Shown: piece after piece, positions 8,532-17,996 of the stretch
Layout of the letters: each line of letters opens with the position of its first letter
Numbering within the stretch: position 1 is the first letter of the stretch
Source: Aureococcus anophagefferens
Taxonomy: Eukaryota; Sar; Pelagophyceae; Pelagomonadales; Pelagomonadaceae
NCBI RefSeq assembly: GCF_000186865.1
Contig: NW_008705572.1
Span: 928,684 to 992,683, forward strand
Direction of reading: 5' to 3'
DNA: 64,000 nt
Translations under genes and position numbers: made by a program
The notes under the pieces: generated by a model
What the model was told of the DNA's origin: nothing
What the model saw: the letters and a program-made list of their open reading frames with translations, nothing else
Databases searched by the model: none

Positions 8532-9977
8532 ATGCACCGCCGCCACTATCTCATACTCCTCGTTTCCTCGATCTCCGCCGACTGGTTTCAGGAGCAGAAG
8601 AAGAAGAATACGACCGGTGGGTTTTTTTCCAAGGCACGGGGCACGAAGGGCTACTGGTTCCGCTTCCTGTGGAAGGCCATCGACTGTCCGTTTCGGCAGG
8701 TCGACGACCCCGCCTGGGCGTTTACCTTCCCCAAGGGCGGGACGCGGACCTGCGCGAACATCCGGGAGAGCTTCCCCGAGCAGCGCATCCGGCTCTGCCG
8801 GCAGACGGGCGCCGACGGCGTGCCCGCGAAGGAGGCGTGCGCGAACGCCTGCCTCAAGTGCTGCGACGGCCACTTCCTCGCGACGGACGACCCGACGCCG
8901 AACAAGCAGTGCGCCATGATCGCGCCGGAGGTCGCGGCGGCGACGGCGGCCGCGGCCCGCGCGTCCCACTTCTGCGACGACCCGCCGCCGCGGGCCTACG
9001 ACGACGACGGCCGCGACACCTTCCCGGGCCCGCGCGCGGTGCAGGCCGCGTGCTTCGGCCGCTTCCAGGAGGCGCACCGCGCGGCGGCGCCCGACGACGA
9101 GACGACGAGCGCCGCCATGCACGCGGCCTGCTGCGTCCACAACCTGCACGGCGGGCTCAAGACGAAGGAGGATCTCGCGAAACCGGACGCCGCCGAGGAG
9201 GCGGCGCACGGCGTCCGCGACCGCAAGCTCATGTACCCGCGGTCGCAGATCGAGGCGGCGCGCTACTACGCGTCCACGTCGACGCGCGACGTCGACGTCA
9301 ACTTCATCGGCCGCCTCGACCGCCAGCCGGGCGTGAATTTGGTCAACCACGCGCTCCGCGACGACTTCGACCCCCGGGACTTCGCGACGCGCATCGCCAC
9401 GCGCATGCGCCTCTGGCTCCTGCCCTTCGTGCGCAAGTGGTTCTCGGACACGTCGCTCCTCGTCGACACGTCCGTGCGCGACGCGGCCGGCTACGAGAGG
9501 CTCGGGCCCTACGACGCGTCCGTGGAAGCCGACGGCTCCATCGCGGGCTTCCGGCCCATGAACGAGAAGTTCTCGAATCGGGTCAACGTCGCCAACGTCA
9601 CGCGGCACACGTGCCGCAAGGCGACCTGCGACCCGACGTACTACGAGAAGCTCGCGCGGTCCCGGTTCACGCTCGCGCCCGCGGGCGACATGCCCTGGTC
9701 CCTGCGCTTCTTCGAGGCCATCATGGCGGGGTCGATCCCGATCCTCACGAACCAGCGGCACGCGGGCCGCAACCACGACGAGCGCGCCCTCGGCTACAAG
9801 TACCTCCTCGTCTCCGAGTACGTCGCGCGGCGGAGGCGGTTCCCGGGCGCGGTGCCCTACTGCGAGGCCTGGGCGGCCCACAACCTGGCGATCTTCCTCG
9901 AGCACCAGTCCTACATCGAGGACCCGGCGACCATCGAGCCGGGCGTCGGCCGATGCCGCGCGGAGGCGTTCGCGTGA
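8532..9977 (+). CDS. exostosin-like glycosyltransferase (GT47-type)
   Basis: A 481-residue protein. The ATG at 8532 is the first in frame and is followed by a signal-like stretch (MHRRHYLILLVSSISADWF). The N-terminal half is Cys-rich (for example CANACLKCCDGHF) with no fold I recognise. The C-terminal half carries the exostosin signature: YYEKLARSRFTLAPAGD, then PWSLRFFEAIMAGSIPIL, where family members bind the sugar nucleotide through the Arg/Glu pair. Such enzymes act in the Golgi on polysaccharides or proteoglycan-like chains. It is divergent from a sulfotransferase, so both could contribute to sulfated surface glycans, but that link is only by neighbourhood. Sugar donor unknown. Confidence 0.68.
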   Translation: MHRRHYLILLVSSISADWFQEQKKKNTTGGFFSKARGTKGYWFRFLWKAIDCPFRQVDDPAWAFTFPKGGTRTCANIRESFPEQRIRLCRQTGADGVPAKEACANACLKCCDGHFLATDDPTPNKQCAMIAPEVAAATAAAARASHFCDDPPPRAYDDDGRDTFPGPRAVQAACFGRFQEAHRAAAPDDETTSAAMHAACCVHNLHGGLKTKEDLAKPDAAEEAAHGVRDRKLMYPRSQIEAARYYASTSTRDVDVNFIGRLDRQPGVNLVNHALRDDFDPRDFATRIATRMRLWLLPFVRKWFSDTSLLVDTSVRDAAGYERLGPYDASVEADGSIAGFRPMNEKFSNRVNVANVTRHTCRKATCDPTYYEKLARSRFTLAPAGDMPWSLRFFEAIMAGSIPILTNQRHAGRNHDERALGYKYLLVSEYVARRRRFPGAVPYCEAWAAHNLAIFLEHQSYIEDPATIEPGVGRCRAEAFA

Positions 9978-10227
9978 CCTTTTCACAACTTTCACCGCGC
10001 CGCTACGTACTTTTGGAGCGCCGCGACGCGTAAAACTCGGCCCGATCGCTGGCCTTCAGCAACGGGACGCGCCTCGTCTTCCGCGCGACCGGGTCAGCTC
10101 ATTTTGATTTTGACAGATCATTTTGACCTTCATCAATCGACCATGTTGAGCTCAAGTTGACCCAAATCGGCGCGAAGGTGGAGAGCTCGAAACAGCGGCC
10201 GTCGAGACCTCCCGCGGTGCGACCCGC

Positions 10228-13200
10228 ATGCGCCGCGCACGCCGCGCAGGGCTCGCATTGCTCGCGACGATGCTCGGTCGCGCCGTCGCGTTCGGCGGGC
10301 GGCGCCTCGCGCGCCTCGCGCGCGTGCCGGCGGCGGCGGGCCGGCGCGCGTCGGGCCTCGGCCCCGGCCGGCGGCGCGCGTCGCTCGCGTCGGCCTACGC
10401 CGAGCCCGAGGTCGCCGCCGCCGCGGCGCCGCCGTCGGCGCCGGCGCCGACGACCGACGGCGGGGTGCGGCCGCCCATCGCGCTCGACGAGGTCTACGTC
10501 TGCGACAGCGTCGGCGCCGCCGAGGCCGTGCTCGCGCGGCTCGAGGCCGCGGACCCGGCGATCTACCACGCCGTCGACACGGAGGTCGACGACATCGACC
10601 TGAGCCGCGAGGGCCCCGTGGGCAACGGCCGCGTGACGTGCTTCACGGTCTACAGCGGCCCCGACTTCTCCTACGACGGCGAGGCCGCGGGCAAGGCGCT
10701 CTTCGTCGACTGCGTCGACGCCGCGGTCCTCGACGTCTTCGCGCCCTGGTTCGCCGACGAGTCCCGGCGCAAGGTCTGGCACAACTACGGCTTCGACCGC
10801 CACGTCGTCGAGAACCACGGCCTCGCCTGCCGGGGCTTCGCGGGCGACACGATGCACATGGCGCGGCTCCACGACTCGTCGCGGCTCCGGACCCACGGCG
10901 GCGACGGCTACTCCCTCGAGGCGCTGAGCCGCGACCTGATCTCCGCCGGCGAGGCCAAGGTGTCCATGAAGGCGCTGTTCCCGGAGTTCTTCCGGAAGAC
11001 GGCCTTCGCGGATCGGGCCAACGGTTCGGCGTCGCGCGACGCGGCGCGGCGCGGCCTCGACATCCTGCGCATGCAGACCGACGACGCGACGCGCGACGCC
11101 TTCGTGTGCTACGCGGCCTACGACGCCAAGTCCACGTGGCAGGTCCACGACGCGCTCCGGCGGCGGCTCGAGCGCCAGGCGTGGGCGCCGATGACCGACG
11201 ACCCGCCGCGGTCGCCGGAGACGCCCAAGACCATGTGGGACTTCTACGAGCGGTACTTCGTCCCCTTTGGGAAGGTCCTCACGGACATGGAGGCCGCGGG
11301 CATCTACGTCGACGCCGCGTCGCACCTGACGGACGTCGAAAAGGCGGCGACGGCGGACAAGGCCGCGGCGCTGAAGACGTTCCGCGACTGGGCCGTCGAG
11401 CGCATGGGGCCCGACGGCGCGCTGCTCAACCCGGCGTCGTCGAAGCAGATCCAGACCCTGCTCTTCGGGGGCGCGATGAACCAGAAGACGGGCGAGTACC
11501 TCGAGACGGAGCGCGAGTTCGACGTCGACCTCCCGCCGGAGCTGCTGCCCGACGGCGACGACGGCGCGTCCGACGTGCTCCTCGTGGGGCGCGACGAGTT
11601 CTACGCCCTCGCGACGGCCGCGCGCCTCAAGGAGGAGCTCAAGAAGCGCGGGCTGAAGCTGTCCGGCACGAAGGCGGAAGTCGTCGCGCGGCTCCGAGAC
11701 GACGACGCGGCGCCCGCGGCCGCGGCGCCGGCGGCCGAGGCCGGCGCGGCGCCCCCCGCGGGCCCGCCGCCCCTCGCCTTCGAGGCCATCGAGGCGCTGC
11801 CGACGGTGGCGGCGCTCAAGGACGCGCTCCGCGCGCGGAAGCTCAAGCTCGGCGGCAGGAAGGCCGAGCTGCGGCAGCGCCTCGTCGACGACCTCGGCGC
11901 CTACCGCGCGGCCGCGGCGTCCGCGGCGGCGTCCGCCGCGCCGGCGCCGGCGCCCGCGGCGGCGGCGCACCCGATCCACGCCGTCTACGCCGACCTCGAC
12001 GACGCGGGCCTCCGCGCGGCCGCGAAGGCCCGGTGCCTCGACGTGCCCCGCGGCGCGCCGCGCGACCTGCTCCTCGCGGCGCTCACGGACGACGACGCCT
12101 ACGCCGCGTCCCTCGCGGCCTTCCTCGACGCCGCCGCGGCCGAGGCCGCGCTCGGCGCCGCGCCGGCGGCGCCGCCGCCCGTCTTGGACGACGGCGAGCT
12201 CTTCGAGGTGCCGCGGCCCGCGGCGAAGCGCACGCGCAAGCTCCTCGTGCGCTCCGTCGGGCTGACGCCGACAAAGTACACGACGTCCGGCGCGCCGAGC
12301 TGCACCGCGGACGTGCTCCGGGAGCTCGCGGGGCGGCCGACGGACGATCCCCCCGTCTACGGCGCGGCGCACGCGGGCTTCGGCGGCGGGCCCGCGGGCG
12401 AGGAGGCCTGCGTCGCCCTCGACGCGCTGTGCAACATGGGCTCCATCGACACGATGCTCAACACGTTCATCAACCCCCTGCGGCTCTTAGCCGACGACGA
12501 GTCGCGCGTGCACTGCTCGCTGAACCTCAACACGGAGACGGGCCGCCTTTCGTCGCGGCGGCCGAACCTGCAGAACCAGCCGGCGCTGGAGAAGGACCAG
12601 TACTTCATCCGCAAGGCCTTCCGGGCCAAGGAGGGCTGCGCGCTCGTCGTCGCGGACTACGGGCAGCTCGAGCTCCGGCTCCTCGCGCACGTCGCCAGGT
12701 GCGAGTCGATGCTCGTCGCGTTCCGCGAGGGCGGCTGCTTCCACAGCCGCACGGCCGTGGGCATGTTCGACCACGTCCGCGAGGCCGTGGAGAGCGGCGC
12801 CGTGCTGTTGGAGAAGGGGTCGTCGCCCGAGGACTCCGACAAGCCGCTCGTCAAGGACGTCTACGCGTCGGAGCGGCGCCGCGCGAAGACGCTCAACTTC
12901 TCCATCGCCTACGGCAAGACGGCCCACGGTTTAGCGAAAGACTGGGGCGTCAAGCAGGAGGAGGCCCAGGACATGCTCCGCGCCTGGTACGACGACCGGC
13001 CCGAGGTCGAGGCGTGGCAGAAGCGGACGATCGCCGACGCGAAGCGCACCGGCTACACGACGACGCTCATGGGCCGGCGGCGCAACCTGCCCGACATCCT
13101 CGAGAAGAACCGGGCCCTCCAGGGCCGGGGCGCGCGCGCGGCCATCAACACGCCCATCCAGGGCTCCGCGGCGGACGTCGTCATGATGGCCATGCTCAAG

Positions 13201-13419
13201 ATCGCCGAGTCCAAAACGCTCAAGGACCTGGGCTACACGCTCCTCCTCCAGATCCACGACGAGGTCATCCTCGAGGGGCCCGAACAGCACAAGGAGGCGG
13301 CCCTCGCGGAGGTCACGAAGCTCATGGAGGCGCCCTTCGACGGCATCGGCCTCGACCCGCTCCACGTCGACCTCACCGTCGACGCGAAGACGGCCGCGAC
13401 CTGGTACGAGGCGAAGTAA
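10228..13419 (+). CDS. organellar family-A DNA polymerase with 3'-5' exonuclease and SAP insertions
   Basis: A 1063-residue Pol I-like enzyme. The start MRRARRAGLALLATMLGRAVA is followed by FGG, resembling the signal peptide plus Phe cleavage site of heterokont plastid presequences, so it probably replicates plastid (perhaps also mitochondrial) DNA. The exonuclease domain spans about 90-320: DTE at 117-119, HNYGFD at 185-190 and YAAYDAK near 298. Polymerase motifs are GRLSSRRPNLQNQP (about 770), motif A VVADYGQLELR (about 808), motif B RRRAKTLNFSIAYGK (about 883) and motif C LQIHDEV (about 1007), so it should be active. Between the thumb segment ending LLFGG (about 413) and TPTKYTTSGAPS (about 680) sit at least two SAP-like modules (about 462-490 and 524-556) and a weaker third, joined by Ala-rich linkers. 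SAP modules bind AT-rich DNA. Confidence 0.92.
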   Translation: MRRARRAGLALLATMLGRAVAFGGRRLARLARVPAAAGRRASGLGPGRRRASLASAYAEPEVAAAAAPPSAPAPTTDGGVRPPIALDEVYVCDSVGAAEAVLARLEAADPAIYHAVDTEVDDIDLSREGPVGNGRVTCFTVYSGPDFSYDGEAAGKALFVDCVDAAVLDVFAPWFADESRRKVWHNYGFDRHVVENHGLACRGFAGDTMHMARLHDSSRLRTHGGDGYSLEALSRDLISAGEAKVSMKALFPEFFRKTAFADRANGSASRDAARRGLDILRMQTDDATRDAFVCYAAYDAKSTWQVHDALRRRLERQAWAPMTDDPPRSPETPKTMWDFYERYFVPFGKVLTDMEAAGIYVDAASHLTDVEKAATADKAAALKTFRDWAVERMGPDGALLNPASSKQIQTLLFGGAMNQKTGEYLETEREFDVDLPPELLPDGDDGASDVLLVGRDEFYALATAARLKEELKKRGLKLSGTKAEVVARLRDDDAAPAAAAPAAEAGAAPPAGPPPLAFEAIEALPTVAALKDALRARKLKLGGRKAELRQRLVDDLGAYRAAAASAAASAAPAPAPAAAAHPIHAVYADLDDAGLRAAAKARCLDVPRGAPRDLLLAALTDDDAYAASLAAFLDAAAAEAALGAAPAAPPPVLDDGELFEVPRPAAKRTRKLLVRSVGLTPTKYTTSGAPSCTADVLRELAGRPTDDPPVYGAAHAGFGGGPAGEEACVALDALCNMGSIDTMLNTFINPLRLLADDESRVHCSLNLNTETGRLSSRRPNLQNQPALEKDQYFIRKAFRAKEGCALVVADYGQLELRLLAHVARCESMLVAFREGGCFHSRTAVGMFDHVREAVESGAVLLEKGSSPEDSDKPLVKDVYASERRRAKTLNFSIAYGKTAHGLAKDWGVKQEEAQDMLRAWYDDRPEVEAWQKRTIADAKRTGYTTTLMGRRRNLPDILEKNRALQGRGARAAINTPIQGSAADVVMMAMLKIAESKTLKDLGYTLLLQIHDEVILEGPEQHKEAALAEVTKLMEAPFDGIGLDPLHVDLTVDAKTAATWYEAK

Positions 13420-13453
13420 AGCGTGTACCCGAACCCCGTCTTCCGAGGCGAAA

Positions 13454-14533
13454 TTACCCGAACCCCTTCTTCTTCTTCGCTTGCTTCTTCTTCTTCTTCG
13501 GCGGCGGGGCCGGGGGCGCCGCGCGGACGTCGGCCTCCGCGAGCGCGTCGACCTTCGCGCGCGCGTCGCGCGAGCGCAGGTCAGCGAGCGTGAGCCCCCC
13601 GCGGAAGCAGGGCCGCAGGCTCGGCGGGTTGCCCGGGTCGATGACGGCCGGGTGCTTGAAGGTGAGGTAGAAGAGGCCGCGCCGCGTGCCCTCGGCGCGG
13701 TTCGCCGTGCCGCAGTGCAAGTTCCGGCTGTCGAACATGGAGACGTCGCCCGCGCGCAGCAGCGACCGCCGCCTCCGCGGCGCGACGTCCGCGAGGAAGG
13801 CGTCCTTGCGCCGGGCGTCGAAGAAGGCCGCGTGCGAGTCCTCGTCGAACGTCCGCGGCAAAAACAGCGTCGGCCCCATCGTCTCCGGGTCGACGTCCTG
13901 CAACGCGCAGAAGCAGGTCACGAGGGGCGTCTCGCCGCAGGCGTGCTGCGGCGTGTCCGGGTGCAGCACCTGGCGCGGCGCGCCGAACTCCGCCAAGAGC
14001 GCGCTGCACTCGTAGAGCTCGGCGTCGTCGCCGAGGTGCGCCGCGACGGCGTCGCCGACGGGCGAGCGGACGAGCGCGAGCGCGGCGTCGAAGACGAGGT
14101 CGTGGTCGAGGGGCATGAGGAGGTCCCGCCGGTTCGCCTTGAGGAGCACCTCGGCGAAGCGGCACTCGGGCGGCACGAGGCCGAGTTGCGTGTGGAGCTC
14201 CGCGCGCGCGAGCTCCTCGCCCACAAAAATCTTCAACCGCTCCGCCTGCGCCCGCGGCAGCGCGCCGTCGCAGCGCGCGACGCCCTCGGCGGCGAGCGCC
14301 GCCGCCAGCGGGCCCGCCGTCGCCTCGAGCGCCGGCCCGCCCGCGCCCAGCAGTTCCTCCTCGAACTCGCCGCGATTCGTCAGCGCCTTCTCCGCCTCCT
14401 CGTAGAGCGACGGCACCTCGACGCGCAGGGCGACGCGCCGCGACGAAATGGCTGGTCTGGTCAGTGCGGCGAGCCAGGCGCGGCTGGTCTGGACGGCGCA
14501 GGCCGCCAAGAAGGCGATGCTCGGACGCACCAT
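13454..14533 (-). CDS. phytanoyl-CoA dioxygenase (PhyH)-like Fe(II)/2-oxoglutarate oxygenase
   Basis: A 359-residue protein from the ATG at 14533. The metal-binding facial triad is visible as H191-x-D193 in VLHPDTPQ and the distal His273 in NLHCGTAN; the Arg in the following RRGLFYLTF would hold 2-oxoglutarate. The first 25 residues (FLAACAVQTSRAWLAAL) could be an organelle or secretory targeting segment. The C-terminus is a Pro-rich then Lys-rich tail with KKKKKQAKKKK just before the stop, which could be nuclear targeting or simple low complexity. PhyH-family enzymes hydroxylate very varied substrates, so the reaction cannot be named. It converges on the polymerase gene (34 bp between stops). 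Confidence 0.7.
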   Translation of the reverse strand: MVRPSIAFLAACAVQTSRAWLAALTRPAISSRRVALRVEVPSLYEEAEKALTNRGEFEEELLGAGGPALEATAGPLAAALAAEGVARCDGALPRAQAERLKIFVGEELARAELHTQLGLVPPECRFAEVLLKANRRDLLMPLDHDLVFDAALALVRSPVGDAVAAHLGDDAELYECSALLAEFGAPRQVLHPDTPQHACGETPLVTCFCALQDVDPETMGPTLFLPRTFDEDSHAAFFDARRKDAFLADVAPRRRRSLLRAGDVSMFDSRNLHCGTANRAEGTRRGLFYLTFKHPAVIDPGNPPSLRPCFRGGLTLADLRSRDARAKVDALAEADVRAAPPAPPPKKKKKQAKKKKGFG

Positions 14534-14712
14534 TGCCTCGCGCCCCGGACTGCCACTTCACCTTGGGACTTTGCCGAGATGTTGCCGTCCACGCGCGCCC
14601 ACGCTCCGCGGCGGCGGCACGACTCGTTACTACCAGCGAGAATCGGGCGCGGCGCGGGGGGAGATGTGGACTGGGGACTTGGTGCGCTCTCGGGGCGCGC
14701 GCGTCGGCGCGA

Positions 14713-15186
14713 TCACGCGGCGACGCGGCGCTCCGCGACGAAGTCGCCGACGTCGAAGAGGAGGTGCTTCGTGACCTCGACGACGGCCTGGGCGAAGAGG
14801 GTCGGGCGCGCGTTCGCCGGGTGGGGGCGCGTGACGAGGGCGTTGGTGACGTCGCTCCAGGTCTTGCGCGAGAGCGTGACCTCCCGGTCCGCGCCTGTTT
14901 TGACAAACTTGTCGTAGATGTGCTCCGCCGCCGTCGCGGACCAGTCGTCGAGCTCGAAGGCGCGCACGGCGAGGACGAAGTCGAAGTTCTCCTCGGCCAT
15001 GCGCGCCTTGAGCCAGGCCTTGAGCGCCGCGCGCAGGACGTCGTCGGTCTCCAGGGCCTCCTTGAGCACCGCGGCGGCCGCCGCGCGCAGGTCGCCGTTG
15101 GCGTCGGCGTCGATGCGCGCGACGCCCGAGGACGCGCGCTCGGCGTCCTTGGTGGCGCGCTTGCGCGTCGAGACAGAAGCGCCCAT
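14713..15186 (-). CDS. RGS-domain protein, probably N-myristoylated
   Basis: A 157-residue protein, almost only one domain. It begins MGASVS, a fitting N-myristoylation signal, so membrane attachment is likely. Residues about 48-150 follow the RGS helical pattern: LKAWLKARMAEENFDFVLAV (the family's SEENxxFWxAV helix), then AEHIYDKFVKTGADREV, a central RKTW..V..AL helix and a final LFAQAVVEV..HLL segment. RGS proteins speed GTP hydrolysis by G-alpha subunits. The conserved Asn contacting the switch region may correspond to EEN here, but the fit is from memory of the family pattern. The first 45 residues are Ala-rich and basic. Confidence 0.62.
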   Translation of the reverse strand: MGASVSTRKRATKDAERASSGVARIDADANGDLRAAAAAVLKEALETDDVLRAALKAWLKARMAEENFDFVLAVRAFELDDWSATAAEHIYDKFVKTGADREVTLSRKTWSDVTNALVTRPHPANARPTLFAQAVVEVTKHLLFDVGDFVAERRVAA

Positions 15187-15296
15187 CGTTTGGCCTCGAA
15201 GTGTACTGCACTGTTTGGAGTAACGGCAAAGGTGCCTTCAATTAAAGCTTTTAGTGGGCTGCCGAGATCTTGCTTTGTTCGGCATCGGTGCTGGAT

Positions 15297-15984
15297 ATGT
15301 GGTGGCTGACCTCGGCGCCCCCCCGCGCCCCCGCGTCGGAGTGCGGGGGGTCCTGGGTCGACTGCGACTCCCAGGGCTGGCAGTCGGAGCGCCGCCCGTC
15401 GGTCTGCGACTCCCAGAGCTGGCAGGACGTCGACGACGACGCGTCGTCCTGGGCGTCCGTCCGCCACGAGCCGAACTGGCTCACGGGCGGCGACCTGGTC
15501 GACCACGTCTCGGACCTCGGCAGCGTCGCGACCGTGTCCGACGACGAGGAGGAGGAGGACGACGACGACGTGTCCGTGAGCACGCGCCGCGGCTGGCCCC
15601 GCGTCGGCGCCGGCGGCCCCGCGCGCGGGCCCGCGGGCCTCGCCATGACCTTCCGCCAGGCCCTGGCGAAGCCCGTCGTCCGCCCGGCCCCCGCGGCCCC
15701 GGTCGTGGCGGCGGCGCCGCCGCCGCGCGCGCCGACGCCGTGGGCGGCGGCGCGCGCGCCGCGCCGGGGCTGCCGCGCGCCCGGCGGCCGCCTGCTCCTC
15801 CCACCGCGCGGACCCCGGCGCGGAACCGGAGCCGGCGCCGCGGGCGCTCGCGGCGGTCGTCGAGGACTCGGACGAGTCCGACGACGACGACATGGCCGTC
15901 TCGGACGCCGACGACGACGCCGACGGCGACGACCTCGCCGTGCCGGCGCGCGCCCTCGCGCGCGCGCAGGTCGCGCGCCCCTGA
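15297..15984 (+). CDS. acidic low-complexity protein with a frame discontinuity
   Basis: Coding bias runs from the ATG at 15297 (MWWLTSAPPRAP) through a Ser/Trp/Asp-rich part with a repeated CDSQ.WQ motif (DCDSQGWQ, VCDSQSWQ) and an acidic run, to about 15770. Beyond that the same strand is coding-like in another frame (VVEDSDESDDDDMAV and on to a TGA at 15982). The change of frame is either an unrecognised intron (no convincing splice pair seen) or a one-base error. No domain is recognised. The pattern suggests a disordered regulatory or nuclear protein. Lies divergent from the RGS gene. Confidence 0.45.
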
Positions 15985-16097
15985 GAGAGGCGGATGCGGG
16001 CCGTGTGTTAGGAGAAGCGGTCGGCGAGGCGACCCGCGGGGTGTCCGGCGTTTCCCGGAGCCGGCGGCGGCCCGGCTCGCGCGCGGGGGCCCGCCGC

Positions 16098-16971
16098 CTA
16101 GAAGTAGGGGAAGCCCTTCTCGAGGAGCGCGGACTGGGTGACGAGGCCCGAGAAGGCGAGCATGGCGAGGCGCGCGTGCTGGATCTCCGCCTCGAAGAAG
16201 AAGTCCGCCTTGGCGCCCTGCGTGAAGTAGAGCGGGTCCCAGGAGAAGTCGCCGGCCTTGCGGCCCGAGCCCTTGGCGGCCTGGACGACGCCGACCATGC
16301 TCAGCAGCTCGAGGACGCCCACGGCGAGGAGCATGAAGCCCATGTTGCCGGACGCGACCATGGCGTCGTGCGCCTGGAGCGACGAGAGGCCCTCGTAGCG
16401 CGCGCCGGGGAAGTGGATGCCCGCGTCGACCGTGAGGTAGCCGACGATGGCGAGCATGCAGAGCCGCCCGTGCTTGAGCTCGGCCTCGCGCATCCAGTAG
16501 ACCATCGGCAGGCTCTCCGTGGCGGAGATCGACTTCGCGGGGATGATGACCTCGGCCATGTTCCAGTCGAGGTCCGTGAACCGCAGGGGGTCGAAGCCCA
16601 CGTCGCCGGGCAGCGTGCCGTCCAGCGCCGCGGGGCACTCGAGGAAGGGCATCGACTTCGACTTGGCCTGCGGATCGCGGCGTTTCGGAGCCGCTCGCGC
16701 GCGCGCGGCGGCGCCCGGAGGGTCGGGCGCGGCGGGAGCGGCGCGCGTGCATCGGTGCGGGAGTGCGCGGCCGGCGACGGCCACCGCGCGGTCGATCTCG
16801 CGCCGCGCCTCTCGTTTGCGGCCAAAAATCAAGCCAAGCTCGCGTTTCGCCGCGAATCGGTCTCCGGACGCCGAAAAAACGCACGTCACATCGCGTCAAA
16901 GACGTCTTCGTGCTCGGCACGACGAGCGATGCCACCGAAGTGGCGCACGCGAGCAAAGTGACAGCGCGCAT
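16098..16971 (-). CDS. fucoxanthin-chlorophyll a/c light-harvesting protein, two exons
   Basis: Exon 1 is 16971-16885 and exon 2 is 16667-16098, giving 218 residues; the 217-bp intron starts GTGCGT and ends CCGCAG, phase 0. The presequence MRAVTLLACATSVASLVV is a typical heterokont signal peptide before a plastid transit region. The mature part opens AKSKSMPFLECPAALDG and DVGFDPL, as in diatom and pelagophyte antenna proteins. Helix 1 carries REAELKHGRLCMLA and helix 3 carries EAEIQHARLAMLAF, the paired Glu/Arg chlorophyll-binding signatures; a middle helix lies around FMLLAVGVLELL. It harvests light in the thylakoid membrane for the photosystems. Length is normal for the family. This is the best single marker that the organism is a photosynthetic stramenopile. 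Confidence 0.93.
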
Positions 16972-17085
16972 CGTCGTGAACGCACAAGCCGGCGGTGATT
17001 GAGGAGCCGCGCCTGCGAGCCGAGCAAATCCTGAAGCCAATTGCGATTTTGGCCGGGGATAGTTACGCTCGCGCCTCGCGCGCCC

Positions 17086-17847
17086 TCACCCGAAGAACTC
17101 GGCGATGGACTTGTCCGTGCGGCTCAGGGCGTCCTCCGTGGGCACGATGAGGCAGATGCGGAAGCGGCGCACGAGGGGCGCGGCGTCCTCCTCCGGGTGG
17201 GGGAGCTCGTCGGCGACGTCGACGACCTTGAGCTCGCCCTCGTCGTCGAAGGGCATGGGCTCGAGCTCCTCGACGTAGAGGGGCGTCGTCGGCTTGCTCT
17301 CCGGCGCCTCGGGCGCCGGCGCCTCGCCCGAACCGCGGCCCGGGGACGTGCGGAGCGACGCGAAGAAGAACTCGACGGGCGCCTTCCGCGCGTACATGCG
17401 GGCGATCGTGCCCCGCAGGTCGTCGAGCGACACGCCCGCGCCGACGAGGAGCGTGCCGAGGCGCGTCGAGCCGTCCGTGGACTTGACGCTGCTCGCCTGG
17501 GACGCGCTCGGGGACACGGACGCGTCGCCGGGCGCCGCGGCCGGCGCGGCGGCCGCGCGCTCCGCGGCCGCGTCGTCGCGGACGAGGATCTGCACGGAGA
17601 TGTGCTGGCGCCCGCGCTGGATGTCCGCGTCCGTCAGCACCGGCGGCGGCGCGTGCACCATGACGTAGTGCTTCCAGACGTGGGCCTCCTCGCGGCTCCG
17701 CGTCACGATGTCCGGGTCCTTGGCGTTGGTCTGGGACTCCTGGTCGCCGCTCTCGCGCGAGTGGCGCCGCAGGGGGTCGAGCCGTCGGCGGGGCGGGCGC
17801 CCGTAGATGCGCTTGTCGCCGGCGACGGCGCCATAGGCCGAGGGCAT
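17086..17847 (-). CDS. hypothetical protein
   Basis: I take the ATG at 17847 (MPSAYGAVAGDKRIYG) because codon bias begins there; the same frame is open further upstream through less GC-rich sequence to 17967, with another ATG there. The 253-residue product has a conserved-looking segment HVWKHYVMVHAPPPVLTDAD, an Ala/Ser-rich linker, and a C-terminal half ending in a beta-like RRFRICLIVPTEDALS followed by KSIAEFFG. I do not recognise a family. It is divergent from the patatin-like gene 150 bp away. Confidence 0.5.
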   Translation of the reverse strand: MPSAYGAVAGDKRIYGRPPRRRLDPLRRHSRESGDQESQTNAKDPDIVTRSREEAHVWKHYVMVHAPPPVLTDADIQRGRQHISVQILVRDDAAAERAAAAPAAAPGDASVSPSASQASSVKSTDGSTRLGTLLVGAGVSLDDLRGTIARMYARKAPVEFFFASLRTSPGRGSGEAPAPEAPESKPTTPLYVEELEPMPFDDEGELKVVDVADELPHPEEDAAPLVRRFRICLIVPTEDALSRTDKSIAEFFG

Positions 17848-17996
17848 CCCCACACGCAGCGCTGCCGAGGGGCTGCCCGGGGCCGACGTTGAACAACTTG
17901 TGTCGATGCATCTCGACGAGTTTTGTTGCATCGAGTTTTGATGCATCTCGACGGGGCTGCTTCTCATTGGACAGCGCCTCTGACAGGCAGAGCACG
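17848..17996. promoter_or_regulatory. divergent intergenic region with repeated GATGCATCTCGAC
   Basis: This 149-bp gap between divergent starts is much less GC-rich than its surroundings. It contains two copies of GATGCATCTCGACG (near 17905 and 17940) separated by about 35 bp, with a related TTGCATCGAG between them. A shared promoter is the natural reading; no factor can be assigned. Confidence 0.35.

Noticed and set aside
16668..16884. Antenna-gene intron as a reversed introner, because of GATTTTTGGCCGCAAACGAG
   Set aside because: Only a short core resembles the 192-bp family, no 8-bp duplication fits the exon ends, and an inverted insertion would not end in AG.
15481..17040. Long minus-strand frame covering both the acidic gene and the antenna gene
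   Set aside because: Only its first 29 codons from 16971 make sense, as exon 1 of the antenna gene; the rest is shadow sequence.
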